Below, in pieces: positions 26,371 through 35,411 of a stretch of 64,000 nt of DNA. This DNA comes from Qipengyuania mesophila (GTDB lineage Bacteria > Pseudomonadota > Alphaproteobacteria > Sphingomonadales > Sphingomonadaceae). Location of the stretch: contig NZ_JAIGNU010000001.1 of assembly GCF_019711655.1 (NCBI RefSeq), forward strand, positions 1,025,501-1,089,500, read 5' to 3'. Below the pieces are notes generated by a model. It worked only from the letters and a program-made list of their open reading frames with translations, was not told the origin of the DNA and ran no database searches. The translations under genes were made by a program, and so were the position numbers. Position 1 is the stretch's first letter, and every line of letters begins with the position of its first letter.

Positions 26371-27582
26371 TCAGAACTTCGCTTCGAGTGTGAACCAAGC
26401 CTTGGTCCGATCGGTCGCGAAGCCATCCGAATTGTAATGGGCGAGCTTCGCCGAAATGCCGATCTGTCTGGTCAGCGGGTAGGCGATGAGTGCGTCGAAC
26501 TCCTGCCCATAATCGAGATCGCCTACGGTCGAATCGAAGTCGTGATAGGCGACGCGCAGCAGCAGGCCCTTCGCCGGGCCGTCGGCGAATTTGTAGGCCG
26601 CATCCGCATAGAGGTCGCGCAACCCACTGGCCGGTGTGGTCAAGAAAACGTCCGCCCAGCCATTGAAGGCGTGCAGCGTCGCGAGCGGGGTTTGCAGCGC
26701 GACCGCGCCATTGCCCTCCAGCTGTTCGTAACCGGCCTTCAGAGTCAGTCCCTTGAAGGCAACGCCCGGCTCGAGCGCGAGATAATCGAGGCCGAAATTC
26801 GCGGAATTGGGCGAGAAATCACTCTGGTGGGCATATTCGGCGGCGTAAAGCAGCTTGACCCCCTCTGCCACCGGGTGCTGCCCGGCCAGCCGCGCGCCCA
26901 AGGTGCGCGAACTCGCCGCCGGTGCCTGGGGAATACCGAGCCAATAGCCATAACCGGTCAGCGTCCCCGCCTCGCCTAGCTTGTAGCTGATATTGACCGC
27001 ATTGATCGCGGAGTCGCGCCAGACGCCCTGCGGAGAATCAGGGCCAAAGATGCGGTTGACGCGCCAGCTATGGATATATTGCGCGGTCAGCCCGTCGACC
27101 GGCGTGACACTGACCCGGCCCGCATCGAAGGTCTGGTCGTTCTGGCGCCAGCCGACCGATCCGATCCAGCGTTGATTGTCGAGATTGATGACCTGACGCC
27201 CAGCGACCGCGTCCACCGTCTTGCCGGGATTGAAGCGCACATAGAATTGGTTGAGCAGCACGTCGGTCGGATCGGCGACCACTGGATAGCGGGTCAGACC
27301 GTTGGTGGTGTCGTTATAGTGCCGGGGGCCGACGCGCATGATCGCCTCGCCTTCGACCAGCGCGCTCAAGCCGTGCCATGATCCTGTCTTTACACCCGCT
27401 TTTACTCGCAGCGTCGATGCCGTGGCGTCTTCAGCCACACCGTCCTGATCCACAAGCTCGAGCCGGTAGCGGATGTCGGCAAAGGGGGTGACGACAGGAT
27501 CTTCAGCCGCTTGCGCATGAAGAACCGCGGGCGAGAGCGACACCGCGAGAAGCGGTGCAGCGAGGAGTGTGGCTTGCTTCAT
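26371..27582 (-). CDS. Outer-membrane porin, alginate-export-like
   Basis: 403 residues. A signal peptide (MKQATLLAAPLLAVSLSPAVLHAQA) is followed by a beta-barrel with many alternating strands (TPFADIRYRLELVDQDG, GRQVINLDNQRWIGSVGWRQ) and a C-terminal Phe, the usual outer-membrane assembly signal. The RYRLE and GRQ-type pieces recall the alginate_exp porin family. The FNR-type box at 27616-27629 is centred 40 nt before the start codon. Its place between the nar regulator and NnrS suggests uptake of nitrate or another anion under anaerobic conditions; substrate is unproven. Shine-Dalgarno is weak. Confidence 0.75.
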   Translation of the reverse strand: MKQATLLAAPLLAVSLSPAVLHAQAAEDPVVTPFADIRYRLELVDQDGVAEDATASTLRVKAGVKTGSWHGLSALVEGEAIMRVGPRHYNDTTNGLTRYPVVADPTDVLLNQFYVRFNPGKTVDAVAGRQVINLDNQRWIGSVGWRQNDQTFDAGRVSVTPVDGLTAQYIHSWRVNRIFGPDSPQGVWRDSAINAVNISYKLGEAGTLTGYGYWLGIPQAPAASSRTLGARLAGQHPVAEGVKLLYAAEYAHQSDFSPNSANFGLDYLALEPGVAFKGLTLKAGYEQLEGNGAVALQTPLATLHAFNGWADVFLTTPASGLRDLYADAAYKFADGPAKGLLLRVAYHDFDSTVGDLDYGQEFDALIAYPLTRQIGISAKLAHYNSDGFATDRTKAWFTLEAKF

Positions 27583-27615
27583 ATCGCCGAGGTACGCGCT
27601 TAATCGCCAGTGTAA

Positions 27616-27629
27616 TTGATATTAGTCAA
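27616..27629. promoter_or_regulatory. FNR-type box TTGATATTAGTCAA between porin and carbonic anhydrase
   Basis: TTGAT-N4-ATCAA with one mismatch (GTCAA). It is centred 40.5 nt from the porin start and 20.5 nt from the carbonic anhydrase ATG at 27643, or 41.5 nt from the next in-frame ATG at 27664. It could serve either direction; the spacing would imply very short leaders. Confidence 0.6.
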
Positions 27630-27642
27630 AGAAAGCGGGCAA

Positions 27643-28287
27643 ATGATACGCGAGATAGTGGACATGCCTGACGATACCCTCCCGCAGCTTTCCCCCGATG
27701 AGGCGCTGGCCCTCCTGAAAGACGGCAACCGGCGCTTTCTCGACGATGCGACGTATCAGCCTCCGATGGACCGGGTGCGCAGGCTGCATCTCGCCGTGGC
27801 GCAGCGGCCCTTCGCCGCCTATCTGTCCTGTTCGGATTCGCGGGTGCCGCCAGAACTGCTGTTCGAACGGGGGCTGGGCGAGCTGTTCATCGTCCGCAAT
27901 GCCGGCAACACGCTGTGCGCCAGCGCGCTCGGCAGCCTGGAATTCGCGGTGACGCAGCTCGGCGTTCCGCTAGTCGTGGTCATGGGCCACGAGGCTTGCG
28001 GAGCCCTGCGCGCGGCGGTCGCGGTGACGCGCGAGCAACGCCAGTTTTCAGGCAATGTCAGCAAGGTGCTTCAATCGCTGCTTCCCGCCGTGCTGGAGGC
28101 CAACCCTTGGGCCGAGAATCTCATCGACGCGGCGGCGCTGTGCAATGTGCGCAAGGTGGTGCGCGAATTGCAGCAGGAGGCTTCGCCCGCCCTGCTCGAA
28201 CCGCAGCGTAGCGGGGCTTTGCGCGTGGTCGGAGCCTATTACCACCTCGATACCGGTCGGGTCGATTTTCTGGACGGGGAGCGATGA
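27643..28287 (+). CDS. Beta-class carbonic anhydrase
   Basis: Zinc enzyme interconverting CO2 and bicarbonate. 214 residues with the catalytic set in place: Cys63-Ser-Asp65-Ser-Arg67 in LSCSDSRVPPE, and His116 with Cys119 in GHEACGA. ATG 27643 is used; ATG 27664 (MPDDTLPQ) is possible. It overlaps nnrS by 4 nt, so both are one operon, apparently under the FNR-type box at 27616-27629. A carbonic anhydrase coupled to NnrS is an unusual partner; a role in pH or bicarbonate supply during nitrate respiration is only a guess. Confidence 0.9.
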   Translation: MIREIVDMPDDTLPQLSPDEALALLKDGNRRFLDDATYQPPMDRVRRLHLAVAQRPFAAYLSCSDSRVPPELLFERGLGELFIVRNAGNTLCASALGSLEFAVTQLGVPLVVVMGHEACGALRAAVAVTREQRQFSGNVSKVLQSLLPAVLEANPWAENLIDAAALCNVRKVVRELQQEASPALLEPQRSGALRVVGAYYHLDTGRVDFLDGER

Positions 28288-29498
28288 TGGGCGGAACGCT
28301 CGACAATCGCGACCGGCTCGAATTGCGCCGCCGCCGGATGGAACAGGCCCCGCCGGTGCTACGCGGCGGATTTCGGCCGTTCTTTCTGGGTGCGGGCATT
28401 TGGGCCGCCATCGCCATCGCGATCTGGCTGTGGGCCTTTACTGTCGGCGTGCAGCAACTGGGCGCGCTCGATCCGCTGGCCTGGCATCGCCACGAAATGC
28501 TGTTCGGCTTTGTCGGGGCAGCCATAGCGGGTTTCGCACTGACCGCGGTTCCCAACTGGACCGGCCGCCTGCCGATTGCGGGCGCGCCGCTGGCCGCGCT
28601 GGCGCTGTGGTGGGTCGCCGCCCGCATCCTGCCCTTCGTCGCTCCCGAGCTGCCGCTGGCGCTGCTGGCGCTGATCGATGGCGGGTTCTACCTCGCCCTT
28701 GCAGCGCTCATTCTGCGCGAGATCGTGCTGGCGAAGAACCGCAACCTGCCCGTAGCGCTGGCGATCGCACTGTTCGGTATTGCCGATCTGCTGGACTTTG
28801 CCGGATCGGCGGGCCTGATCGGAAATGATATCGGCCACCGCGCAGGCATCGCGCTGGCCGTGACGCTGGTTTCGCTGATCGGCGGCCGGATCGTCCCCTC
28901 CTTCACCCGCAACTGGATGCAGCGTGAAGGGCTGATTGGCGGCCTGCCCTCGCAACCGACCCGGTTCGATATCGCAGTGGTGCTGGCGACCGTCATCGCA
29001 CTGGCTGCGTGGATGGTAGCCGGTGCGGTCCCCCCGGTCGGTGTGGCGCTGGTGTTTGCGGGAAGCATCCAGTTGGTCCGCCTCGTGCGGTGGCGGGGAT
29101 GGCGCACGCTTGCCTCGCCGATCGTGCTGGTGCTCCATCTCGGCTATGTCTGGATACCCCTCGGACTGCTGTTGCTTGGCGCGACCGGGCTTGGCGCACC
29201 CATCCCGTCAAGCGCGGGGGTCCACGCGCTGACCGTGGGTGCGCTGGCAGGCATGATCCTGGCGGTGATGACCCGCGCCACACTGGGTCACACGGGCCGC
29301 GCGCTCCATGCAGGGCCGGCGACACGGGCGAGTTATGTGGCGCTCCATCTCGCCGTTCTGGTGCGTGTAGCAGCCTCGCTCGTCCCGGAGCATTACCAGT
29401 CACTGCTGCATCTTGCCGGAGGGCTGTGGATCGCCGCCTTCGCGCTGTTCGTGCTCGCCTATGCCCCCGTGATGCTGCGCCCCCGCCCGAGCGAATGA
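28284..29498 (+). CDS. nnrS: NnrS family membrane protein
   Basis: 404 residues with about 12 transmembrane helices. Diagnostic NnrS pieces: GGFRPFFLGAGIWAA near the N-terminus, WHRHEMLFGFVGAAIAGFALTAVPNWTGR, GGRIVPSFTRNWM and MTRATLGHTGRAL. NnrS proteins are haem/copper membrane proteins tied to nitric oxide metabolism and protection in denitrifiers; the exact activity is not settled. It is translationally coupled to the carbonic anhydrase gene. No nitrite or NO reductase gene is in the window, so its NO may come from side reactions or from genes elsewhere. Confidence 0.9.
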   Translation: MMGGTLDNRDRLELRRRRMEQAPPVLRGGFRPFFLGAGIWAAIAIAIWLWAFTVGVQQLGALDPLAWHRHEMLFGFVGAAIAGFALTAVPNWTGRLPIAGAPLAALALWWVAARILPFVAPELPLALLALIDGGFYLALAALILREIVLAKNRNLPVALAIALFGIADLLDFAGSAGLIGNDIGHRAGIALAVTLVSLIGGRIVPSFTRNWMQREGLIGGLPSQPTRFDIAVVLATVIALAAWMVAGAVPPVGVALVFAGSIQLVRLVRWRGWRTLASPIVLVLHLGYVWIPLGLLLLGATGLGAPIPSSAGVHALTVGALAGMILAVMTRATLGHTGRALHAGPATRASYVALHLAVLVRVAASLVPEHYQSLLHLAGGLWIAAFALFVLAYAPVMLRPRPSE

Positions 29499-29591
29499 TT
29501 GCGGCGGGCGGAGTTATTTGCCCCAGGTCAAAGCGGATTCGGCTTCAGTCCCTACGGTCGATGGCAAACAGCGGAATCGCAGGAGAACAGG

Positions 29592-30860
29592 ATGGATTTC
29601 ACACTCTCACCCGGGCAGATCGCATGGCGCGACCGTGTGCGCGCCTTCATGCGGGACCATGTCTATCGTGCAGAGGATGCCTATCACGCCCACGCCCGGC
29701 AGGAAGGCGCAGCACGGTGGCAGATCCCTCCGGTGATCGAGGAACTGAAGGCACGCGCCTATCAGGAAGGGCTGTGGAACCTGTTCCTGCCCCCATCCGA
29801 ACAGGATACCGAAGACTTTCGCGGCGCAGGGCTGAGCAATCTCGAATATGCGCTGTGCGCCGAGGAAATGGGGCGCGTCAGCTTCGCGTCCGAGGCGTTC
29901 AACTGTTCGGCTCCCGATACCGGCAACATGGAGGTCCTGCACCGCTATGGCACGCCCGACCAGAGGGCGCGCTGGCTCAGGCCGTTGATGGATGGCGCGA
30001 TCCGCTCGGCATTCCTGATGACCGAACCCGACGTCGCTTCCTCCGATGCGACGAATATCCAGACCTCGATCCGGCGCGAGGGTGACGAATATGTCATCAA
30101 CGGGCGCAAATGGTGGTCTTCGGGCGTTGGCGACCCTCGCTGCGCGCTGGCGATCGTCATGGGCAAGACCGATCCCGAGGCCGAGCGGCACCGGCAGCAA
30201 TCGCAGGTGCTGGTCCCGCTCGACACGCCCGGGGTGGAGATCGTGCGGTTGCTTCCGGTCCTCGGCTTCGATGGCGCCCCTCACGGCCATGGCGAAGTGG
30301 TGCTGCGCAATGTTCGGGTGCCGGTGGACAATATGATCCTGGGCGAAGGGCGCGGATTCGAGATCGCGCAGGGCCGGTTGGGTCCAGGGCGCATCCACCA
30401 TTGCATGCGAGCCATCGGCGCGGCGGAACGGGCAATCGACAAGATGTCCGAACGGCTGCAGGCGCGTATCGCCTTCGGCAAGCGCCTGTCGGACCGGTCG
30501 GTCTGGGAGCAGCGCTTGGGCGAAGCCCGGCTTGACATCGAAATGACGCGCCTTTTGTGCCTCAAGGCTGCCGACATGATGGACAGGACCGACAACAAGG
30601 CCGCGCGCTTGGAAATCGCCATGATCAAGGTCGCCGCGCCGCGGACCGCGCTGCGGGTGGTCGATCACGCGATCCAGGCGCATGGCGCGGGCGGTCTGTC
30701 GGACGATTTCGGGCTCGCTGAAGTCTATGCCGGTATGCGCGCCCTTCGGATCGCGGACGGTCCCGACGAGGTTCACCTGCGCTCCATCGCGCGCATGGAG
30801 CTGGGCCGGGCGAAGGATCGGCTCGCAGACTGGCGCCACACGGGAAGCCGATCGCTTTGA
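29592..30860 (+). CDS. Acyl-CoA dehydrogenase (ACAD10/11-like)
   Basis: 422 residues, FAD-dependent acyl-CoA dehydrogenation. The first domain starts [20 protein letters not shown]; the flavin region reads [19 protein letters not shown] followed by [14 protein letters not shown], a variant typical of the ACAD10/11-like branch rather than of the cluster pairs elsewhere in this window. The C-terminus [18 protein letters not shown] is full length. ATG 29592 has AGGAG about 8 nt upstream. It stands between nnrS and pdxH on the same strand; its link to nitrate respiration is unclear. Only a poor FNR-like sequence precedes it. Confidence 0.85.
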   Translation: MDFTLSPGQIAWRDRVRAFMRDHVYRAEDAYHAHARQEGAARWQIPPVIEELKARAYQEGLWNLFLPPSEQDTEDFRGAGLSNLEYALCAEEMGRVSFASEAFNCSAPDTGNMEVLHRYGTPDQRARWLRPLMDGAIRSAFLMTEPDVASSDATNIQTSIRREGDEYVINGRKWWSSGVGDPRCALAIVMGKTDPEAERHRQQSQVLVPLDTPGVEIVRLLPVLGFDGAPHGHGEVVLRNVRVPVDNMILGEGRGFEIAQGRLGPGRIHHCMRAIGAAERAIDKMSERLQARIAFGKRLSDRSVWEQRLGEARLDIEMTRLLCLKAADMMDRTDNKAARLEIAMIKVAAPRTALRVVDHAIQAHGAGGLSDDFGLAEVYAGMRALRIADGPDEVHLRSIARMELGRAKDRLADWRHTGSRSL

Positions 30861-30862
30861 GG

Positions 30863-31456
30863 ATGACGAAGGACGCTGCCGATCCCTTCGCCACCTTCGC
30901 CGTCTGGTATCGCGAAGCGCAGGATCAGGCCGATATTGCCGATGCCTCCGCCGTCAATCTGGCCACTGCGTCACCCAGCGGCGCGCCCTCCAACAGAATG
31001 GTCCTCATCAAGGAATTCGGCCCGGCGGGGTTCGTGTTCTATACAAATCTGTCCAGCCGCAAGGCGGGGGAACTGAAGGCCAATCCCCTGGCCTCGCTGT
31101 GCTTCTATTGGGCTCCGCTCGGCCGGCAGGTGCGGATCGAGGGGGCGGTAACGCAGGTCGGGGACAGCGCGGCGGACAGCTATTTCGCCACGCGCCCGAT
31201 CGAGAGCAGGATCGGGGCCTGGGCCTCGCGCCAGTCGGAAGAGCTCGCAAGCCGCACCGAACTGGCGGGCCGGATAGCGCGAACGGCAGCCCGCTTTGCC
31301 GCGGGAGAGGTCCACCGCCCGCCCTTCTGGTCTGGTTTCCGGCTGGAGCCCACGCGGATGGAATTCTGGACCAACAAGTCGGGCCGCCTCCACGACCGTA
31401 TCGGGTTCGAAAGGATCGATGCGGATCGCTGGCGGCGATTCCTGATCTACCCTTGA
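30863..31456 (+). CDS. pdxH: Pyridoxamine/pyridoxine 5'-phosphate oxidase
   Basis: FMN enzyme of the vitamin B6 pathway, oxidising PNP/PMP to pyridoxal phosphate with O2. 197 residues; PSNRMVLIKEFGPAGFVFYTN and SSRKAGELKANPLASLCFYW are the FMN-binding motifs, SRIGAWASRQSE follows, and the end MEFWTNKSGRLHDRIGF, then WRRFLIYP is diagnostic. ATG 30863 lies 2 nt after the upstream stop codon, so the two genes are probably co-transcribed. It may be a second copy in the genome; that cannot be told from here. Confidence 0.9.
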   Translation: MTKDAADPFATFAVWYREAQDQADIADASAVNLATASPSGAPSNRMVLIKEFGPAGFVFYTNLSSRKAGELKANPLASLCFYWAPLGRQVRIEGAVTQVGDSAADSYFATRPIESRIGAWASRQSEELASRTELAGRIARTAARFAAGEVHRPPFWSGFRLEPTRMEFWTNKSGRLHDRIGFERIDADRWRRFLIYP

Positions 31457-31481
31457 TCCTGGCCCTGACCCTGACGCGCCG

Positions 31482-33197
31482 CTACTCGTCCTTCAGCACC
31501 GATAGCTGGCGCATTGCCGCGGAATAGCGGCACAGCGAGCGCGAGGTTTTTCCACGTGGAAGCATGACCTCGATCAGCTGGAAGCTGCGACCATCCCTGT
31601 ACGCGGCTGCCAGCGCATCCTTCAACTGCGCCCGCGTTTCGACCCGCACGCCTTCGCCGCCCAGCGGCACAGCCATTTGCGCGAAATGCCAGTCGTCGAG
31701 ATCATGATAGGGCTGGTCCGGCTGGAAGCAGCGTAGCATCTCCCAGCTGCGATTGTTGAGGACGAGCACGATCGGCGCCCAGCCGTATCTGCGGCAATTG
31801 CCCAGTTCCCAGCCAGTCATCTGAAACGCGCCATCGCCCACCAGAACCACCGGGCGGCGCCCGGTGGCGGTGCAGATCGCCAGTCCGGCGGGTACGCCCA
31901 TGCCCATCGAGGCGTAATAGCCCGGCGCGACCAGATCGGTTTCGCACACCTCCAACCCGACGAACAGACTGTCACCGACATCGGCGGCTATCGGCATAAC
32001 CCCGGAAGTGGCGAACAGATCGTTCAGCGCGGTCGCCACATCGGATGGCTCGAGGGGCGTGTCATCGTAAACCAAACCGGTGGTGTAGCGTGGCGAAGGT
32101 GCAGCAGCAGCACTTCCAATCGGCTCGGCAATTTCCGCCAGCGCATCGACCAGCGCTTCCAGGAGGATACCGGGGTAATTGTGGTGCGAGAACGCCACCG
32201 CGCCATCGAAGGCCCGGATCGATGCACGCAGGTCGATATTGCGATAGGACACGCCGAAATTGGTATCGCTCAGGATGACGCCCAGCATCAGCAGGCAATC
32301 GGCCCCCTCGACCGCTTCCGCAACGTCCGGCTCGCCCGCCGACCCGAGATAGGTACCGAGCAATGGCAGGATCTCGCCCGCAAACAGGCCGCGCCCCATG
32401 AAGGTGGTCGCCACTGGCACGCCCAGCGCCCGGCACAGTGCTGCGAGCTTGCCTTCCAGACCATAGCGGCGCGCCTCCACCCCGATCAGGATCGCCGGGC
32501 GCTCTGCGGCGCGCAGCCGATCGAGAATTTCGCGGGCACAGGCGCGGGCTGCCGTCGCATCGGCCTGTGGCAGCGCAAGGCGCGGCACGCGCGGACACGG
32601 CCGGTCGACCAGATCGCGCGGTATTTCGAGATAGACAGGGCGCGACATGCTGAGCGCGGTGTCTAGCACTCTGGCAATCTCAAACGGCGCGGTGTCGGGA
32701 TCATTCAGGATTGCCTGCGCGCAGGTCACCTCGCGGAAAATCTCGAACTGCGAATTTAGCGATTTGACCTGGTGGTGCAGCCCCAGCCCCATCCGCGCTT
32801 CTTCCGCCCCCGGACCGCCCGAAATGACGACCACGGGCGATTTCTCGGCATAGGCCTGGGCTACCGCGTTGACCATGTTGAGCGCACCCGCACCATAGGT
32901 GACGACCGCCACGCCCAGCGTGCTGCCCAGCCGCGCCGCGGCATCGGCGGCATAGCCCACCGATGGTTCGTGGCTGAGAGTGTAGAGCGGCAGGATCGCG
33001 CTTTCCTGCACCGCCCGGAAGAATGGCAGGACGAAATCGCCCGGCAGGCCGAAGACCTGCCGCGCGCCGCGATCCTTCAGCGCGTCGAGCAGGGCGGTCG
33101 CCAGCGTCCTGCCATTCGTCCGGCGACTTTCCACGGCCGCGCCCGGTGCAAAATCCTGCAATGCTCTGTCTCCATCCGCCGGAATGACGATGCTCAC
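31482..33197 (-). CDS. ThDP-dependent 2-keto acid decarboxylase (phenylpyruvate/indolepyruvate type)
   Basis: 571 residues, three-domain ThDP fold. Catalytic Glu77 lies in LSHEPSVGYAADAAARL; the cofactor motif runs from GDG (454-456) to NN (481-482). The opening VFGLPGDFVLPFFRAVQE and the TYGAGALNMVNAVAQAYAEKSPVV stretch closely recall Azospirillum phenylpyruvate/indolepyruvate decarboxylase. It would turn an aromatic or branched 2-keto acid into an aldehyde and CO2, as in indole-acetate or fusel-alcohol routes. GTG 33197 is the apparent start, giving an about 25-residue extension. A perfect FNR box lies 78 nt upstream, so anaerobic expression is likely. Confidence 0.82.
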   Translation of the reverse strand: MSIVIPADGDRALQDFAPGAAVESRRTNGRTLATALLDALKDRGARQVFGLPGDFVLPFFRAVQESAILPLYTLSHEPSVGYAADAAARLGSTLGVAVVTYGAGALNMVNAVAQAYAEKSPVVVISGGPGAEEARMGLGLHHQVKSLNSQFEIFREVTCAQAILNDPDTAPFEIARVLDTALSMSRPVYLEIPRDLVDRPCPRVPRLALPQADATAARACAREILDRLRAAERPAILIGVEARRYGLEGKLAALCRALGVPVATTFMGRGLFAGEILPLLGTYLGSAGEPDVAEAVEGADCLLMLGVILSDTNFGVSYRNIDLRASIRAFDGAVAFSHHNYPGILLEALVDALAEIAEPIGSAAAAPSPRYTTGLVYDDTPLEPSDVATALNDLFATSGVMPIAADVGDSLFVGLEVCETDLVAPGYYASMGMGVPAGLAICTATGRRPVVLVGDGAFQMTGWELGNCRRYGWAPIVLVLNNRSWEMLRCFQPDQPYHDLDDWHFAQMAVPLGGEGVRVETRAQLKDALAAAYRDGRSFQLIEVMLPRGKTSRSLCRYSAAMRQLSVLKDE

Positions 33198-33268
33198 CCG
33201 TCCAACTCGATGGCATCGGCGGACAGGAGAGCACGCGATGGCACCTAATCGAAAAAGAATTGCTGTCC

Positions 33269-33282
33269 TTGATATTTATCAA
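33269..33282. promoter_or_regulatory. FNR/Dnr box TTGATATTTATCAA between decarboxylase and nrdD
   Basis: A perfect TTGAT-N4-ATCAA in the 185-bp divergent gap. Its centre is 78.5 nt from the decarboxylase GTG and 107.5 nt from the nrdD ATG, both compatible with an activator site with a 5' leader. It is the third FNR box of the block. Confidence 0.78.
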
Positions 33283-33382
33283 ATCCGTGACACCAGATGA
33301 GGTATATACGCAGATTCATCATACCATATGTTGAGTTCGCTCCGGTCCGATCGACGGCAACTCACAATCACGGGAGTTCGCC

Positions 33383-35404
33383 ATGACCATGACCGCCAAG
33401 CAGTTTCCGATGGACCACGCCGCTCCGGGGGCCGCGTCGGTCCCGGCTTCTGGCCTTCCTCTCGACACGCCATTTTCCGGACGGTCGATCGACTGTTCGC
33501 AAACGGTCGGCGAGTATATTTCCGGCGCCGACTGGCGCATCAAAGCCAACGCCAATGTCGGCTATTCGCATGCGGGCCTGGTCAGCAATGTCGCGGGCAA
33601 GGTGATCGCCAATTTCTGGCTCGACGAGATCTATTCGCGCGCAGAGGGCAATGCCCACCGCCAGGCCGACATCCACATCCACGATCTCGATTGCCTGACC
33701 GGTTATTGCGCGGGCTGGTCACTGCGCGCGCTGCTGAACGATGGCTTCAACGGCGTTCCGGGCCGCGTATCCTCGCGCCCGCCACGCCATTTTCGCGAGG
33801 CGTTGGGCCAGATGAGCAATTTCCTCGGCATCCTGCAATCGGAATGGGCCGGCGCACAGGCCTTCTCCAGCTTCGACACCTATCTCGCGCCCTATGTCTT
33901 CAATGACGGACTGAACTTCGCCGAGGTCAAGAAGGCGATCCGCCAGTTCGTTTACAATCTAAACGTGCCCGCGCGCTGGGGGCAGTCGCCCTTCACCAAC
34001 ATCACGCTCGACATCGTCGTGCCCGAAGACCTGCGCAACCTCTATCCCACCTATCGTGACCGGCATCTGTTCGACGGCGTCGAAGACGATGCCCTGCTCG
34101 CCCGTGCGCAGGCCCGCGACCTGGGTGTCCGTACGCTCGACGATCTGCGCTTTTCCCATTTCGCACCCGAGATGGAGATGATCAACATCGCCTATTACGA
34201 AGTGATGACCGAGGGTGATGCCCGGGGCCAGCCCTTCACCTTCCCCATTCCCACGGTCAATATCACCGAGGATTTCGACTGGGACAGCAAGGTCGCCACC
34301 GCTATCTTCGACAATGCGGCCAAGGTCGGCTCGTCCTATTTCCAGAACTTCATCGGCAGCCAGTTCATCGTCGATCCCGAAACGGGCGATCGGAGGCGCA
34401 ACCCGGAAGCCTATGCCCCCGGCGCAGTCCGGTCGATGTGTTGCCGTTTGCAGCTCGATCTGCGCGAACTGCTCAAGCGCGGCAACGGCCTGTTCGGCTC
34501 GGCGGAAATGACGGGATCGCTTGGCGTGGTGACGATCAACATGGCCGCGCTCGGATACCGCTTCAAAGGCGATCTGCCCGGCCTGATGGACGAGCTCGAC
34601 CGGCTGATGGATCTCGCCAGTTCGACGCTGGAGAAGAAGCGCGCCTTCGTGCAGCAGATGTACGATCGAGGGCTATACCCCTACTCCGCGCGCTACCTCC
34701 CGTTCCTGCGCAACCATTTCTCGACCATCGGGGTCAACGGGATGAACGAGATGGTGCGCAATTTCACGGATGATGCGTCCGACCTCGCAGATGAACGCGG
34801 CATCGCCTTGGCGCTCGACCTGCTGGAGCATATGCGCCAGCGCCTGGTCGGCTATCAGGAGCGTACCGGCAATCTCTACAACCTCGAAGCCACGCCCGCC
34901 GAAGGCACGACCTATCGTTTTGCCAAAGAGGATGTGAAGCGCTTCCCCGACATCCTCCAGGCGGGCAGTGGCGACAATATCTACTACACCAATTCCTCGC
35001 AGATCCCGGTCGATCTGACCGACGATCCGTTCGAGGCGCTGGACCTGCAGAACGACCTGCAATGCAAATATACCGGCGGCACGGTGCTGCACCTCTATAT
35101 GAGCGAAAAGCTGTCGAGCGCGGATGCGGCGCGGTCTTTTCTCAGGAAGGTGCTGACCAATTATCGCCTGCCCTATGTCACGCTGACCCCTGTGTTCTCG
35201 GTCTGCGACACGCATGGCTATCTCGATGGCGAGCAGCCCGAATGCCCCACCTGCCGAGAGCGCACCAAGGTCTGGACCCGGGTGATGGGCTATTTCCGCC
35301 CGGTCGACAGCTTCAACAAGGGCAAGCAGGGCGAACATCGCGCGCGTCGCCACTTCACCGAGGATGCGGCCACTGTCGGCGACCTCTTCGCCGGGATAGG
35401 GTGA
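33383..35404 (+). CDS. nrdD: Anaerobic (class III) ribonucleoside-triphosphate reductase
   Basis: Glycyl-radical enzyme making deoxynucleotides without oxygen. 673 residues. Active-site cysteines Cys353/Cys354 sit in RSMCCRLQLD; the C-terminal zinc site has SVCDTHGYLDGEQPECPTC; the radical Gly636 is in WTRVMGYFRPVDSFNKGK. The N-terminus has no recognisable ATP-cone, so dATP feedback through that domain is probably missing. ATG 33383 has GGGAG about 6 nt upstream. nrdG follows after 7 nt. With the FNR box upstream, this permits growth, not just survival, during nitrate respiration. Confidence 0.94.
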   Translation: MTMTAKQFPMDHAAPGAASVPASGLPLDTPFSGRSIDCSQTVGEYISGADWRIKANANVGYSHAGLVSNVAGKVIANFWLDEIYSRAEGNAHRQADIHIHDLDCLTGYCAGWSLRALLNDGFNGVPGRVSSRPPRHFREALGQMSNFLGILQSEWAGAQAFSSFDTYLAPYVFNDGLNFAEVKKAIRQFVYNLNVPARWGQSPFTNITLDIVVPEDLRNLYPTYRDRHLFDGVEDDALLARAQARDLGVRTLDDLRFSHFAPEMEMINIAYYEVMTEGDARGQPFTFPIPTVNITEDFDWDSKVATAIFDNAAKVGSSYFQNFIGSQFIVDPETGDRRRNPEAYAPGAVRSMCCRLQLDLRELLKRGNGLFGSAEMTGSLGVVTINMAALGYRFKGDLPGLMDELDRLMDLASSTLEKKRAFVQQMYDRGLYPYSARYLPFLRNHFSTIGVNGMNEMVRNFTDDASDLADERGIALALDLLEHMRQRLVGYQERTGNLYNLEATPAEGTTYRFAKEDVKRFPDILQAGSGDNIYYTNSSQIPVDLTDDPFEALDLQNDLQCKYTGGTVLHLYMSEKLSSADAARSFLRKVLTNYRLPYVTLTPVFSVCDTHGYLDGEQPECPTCRERTKVWTRVMGYFRPVDSFNKGKQGEHRARRHFTEDAATVGDLFAGIG

Positions 35405-35411
35405 GACGACG

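Noticed and set aside
29518-29531. FNR-like sequence TTGCCCCAGGTCAA 67 nt before the acyl-CoA dehydrogenase at 29592
   Set aside because: Distance resembles that of the narK box, but the half-sites have three mismatches in total, so it was not called.
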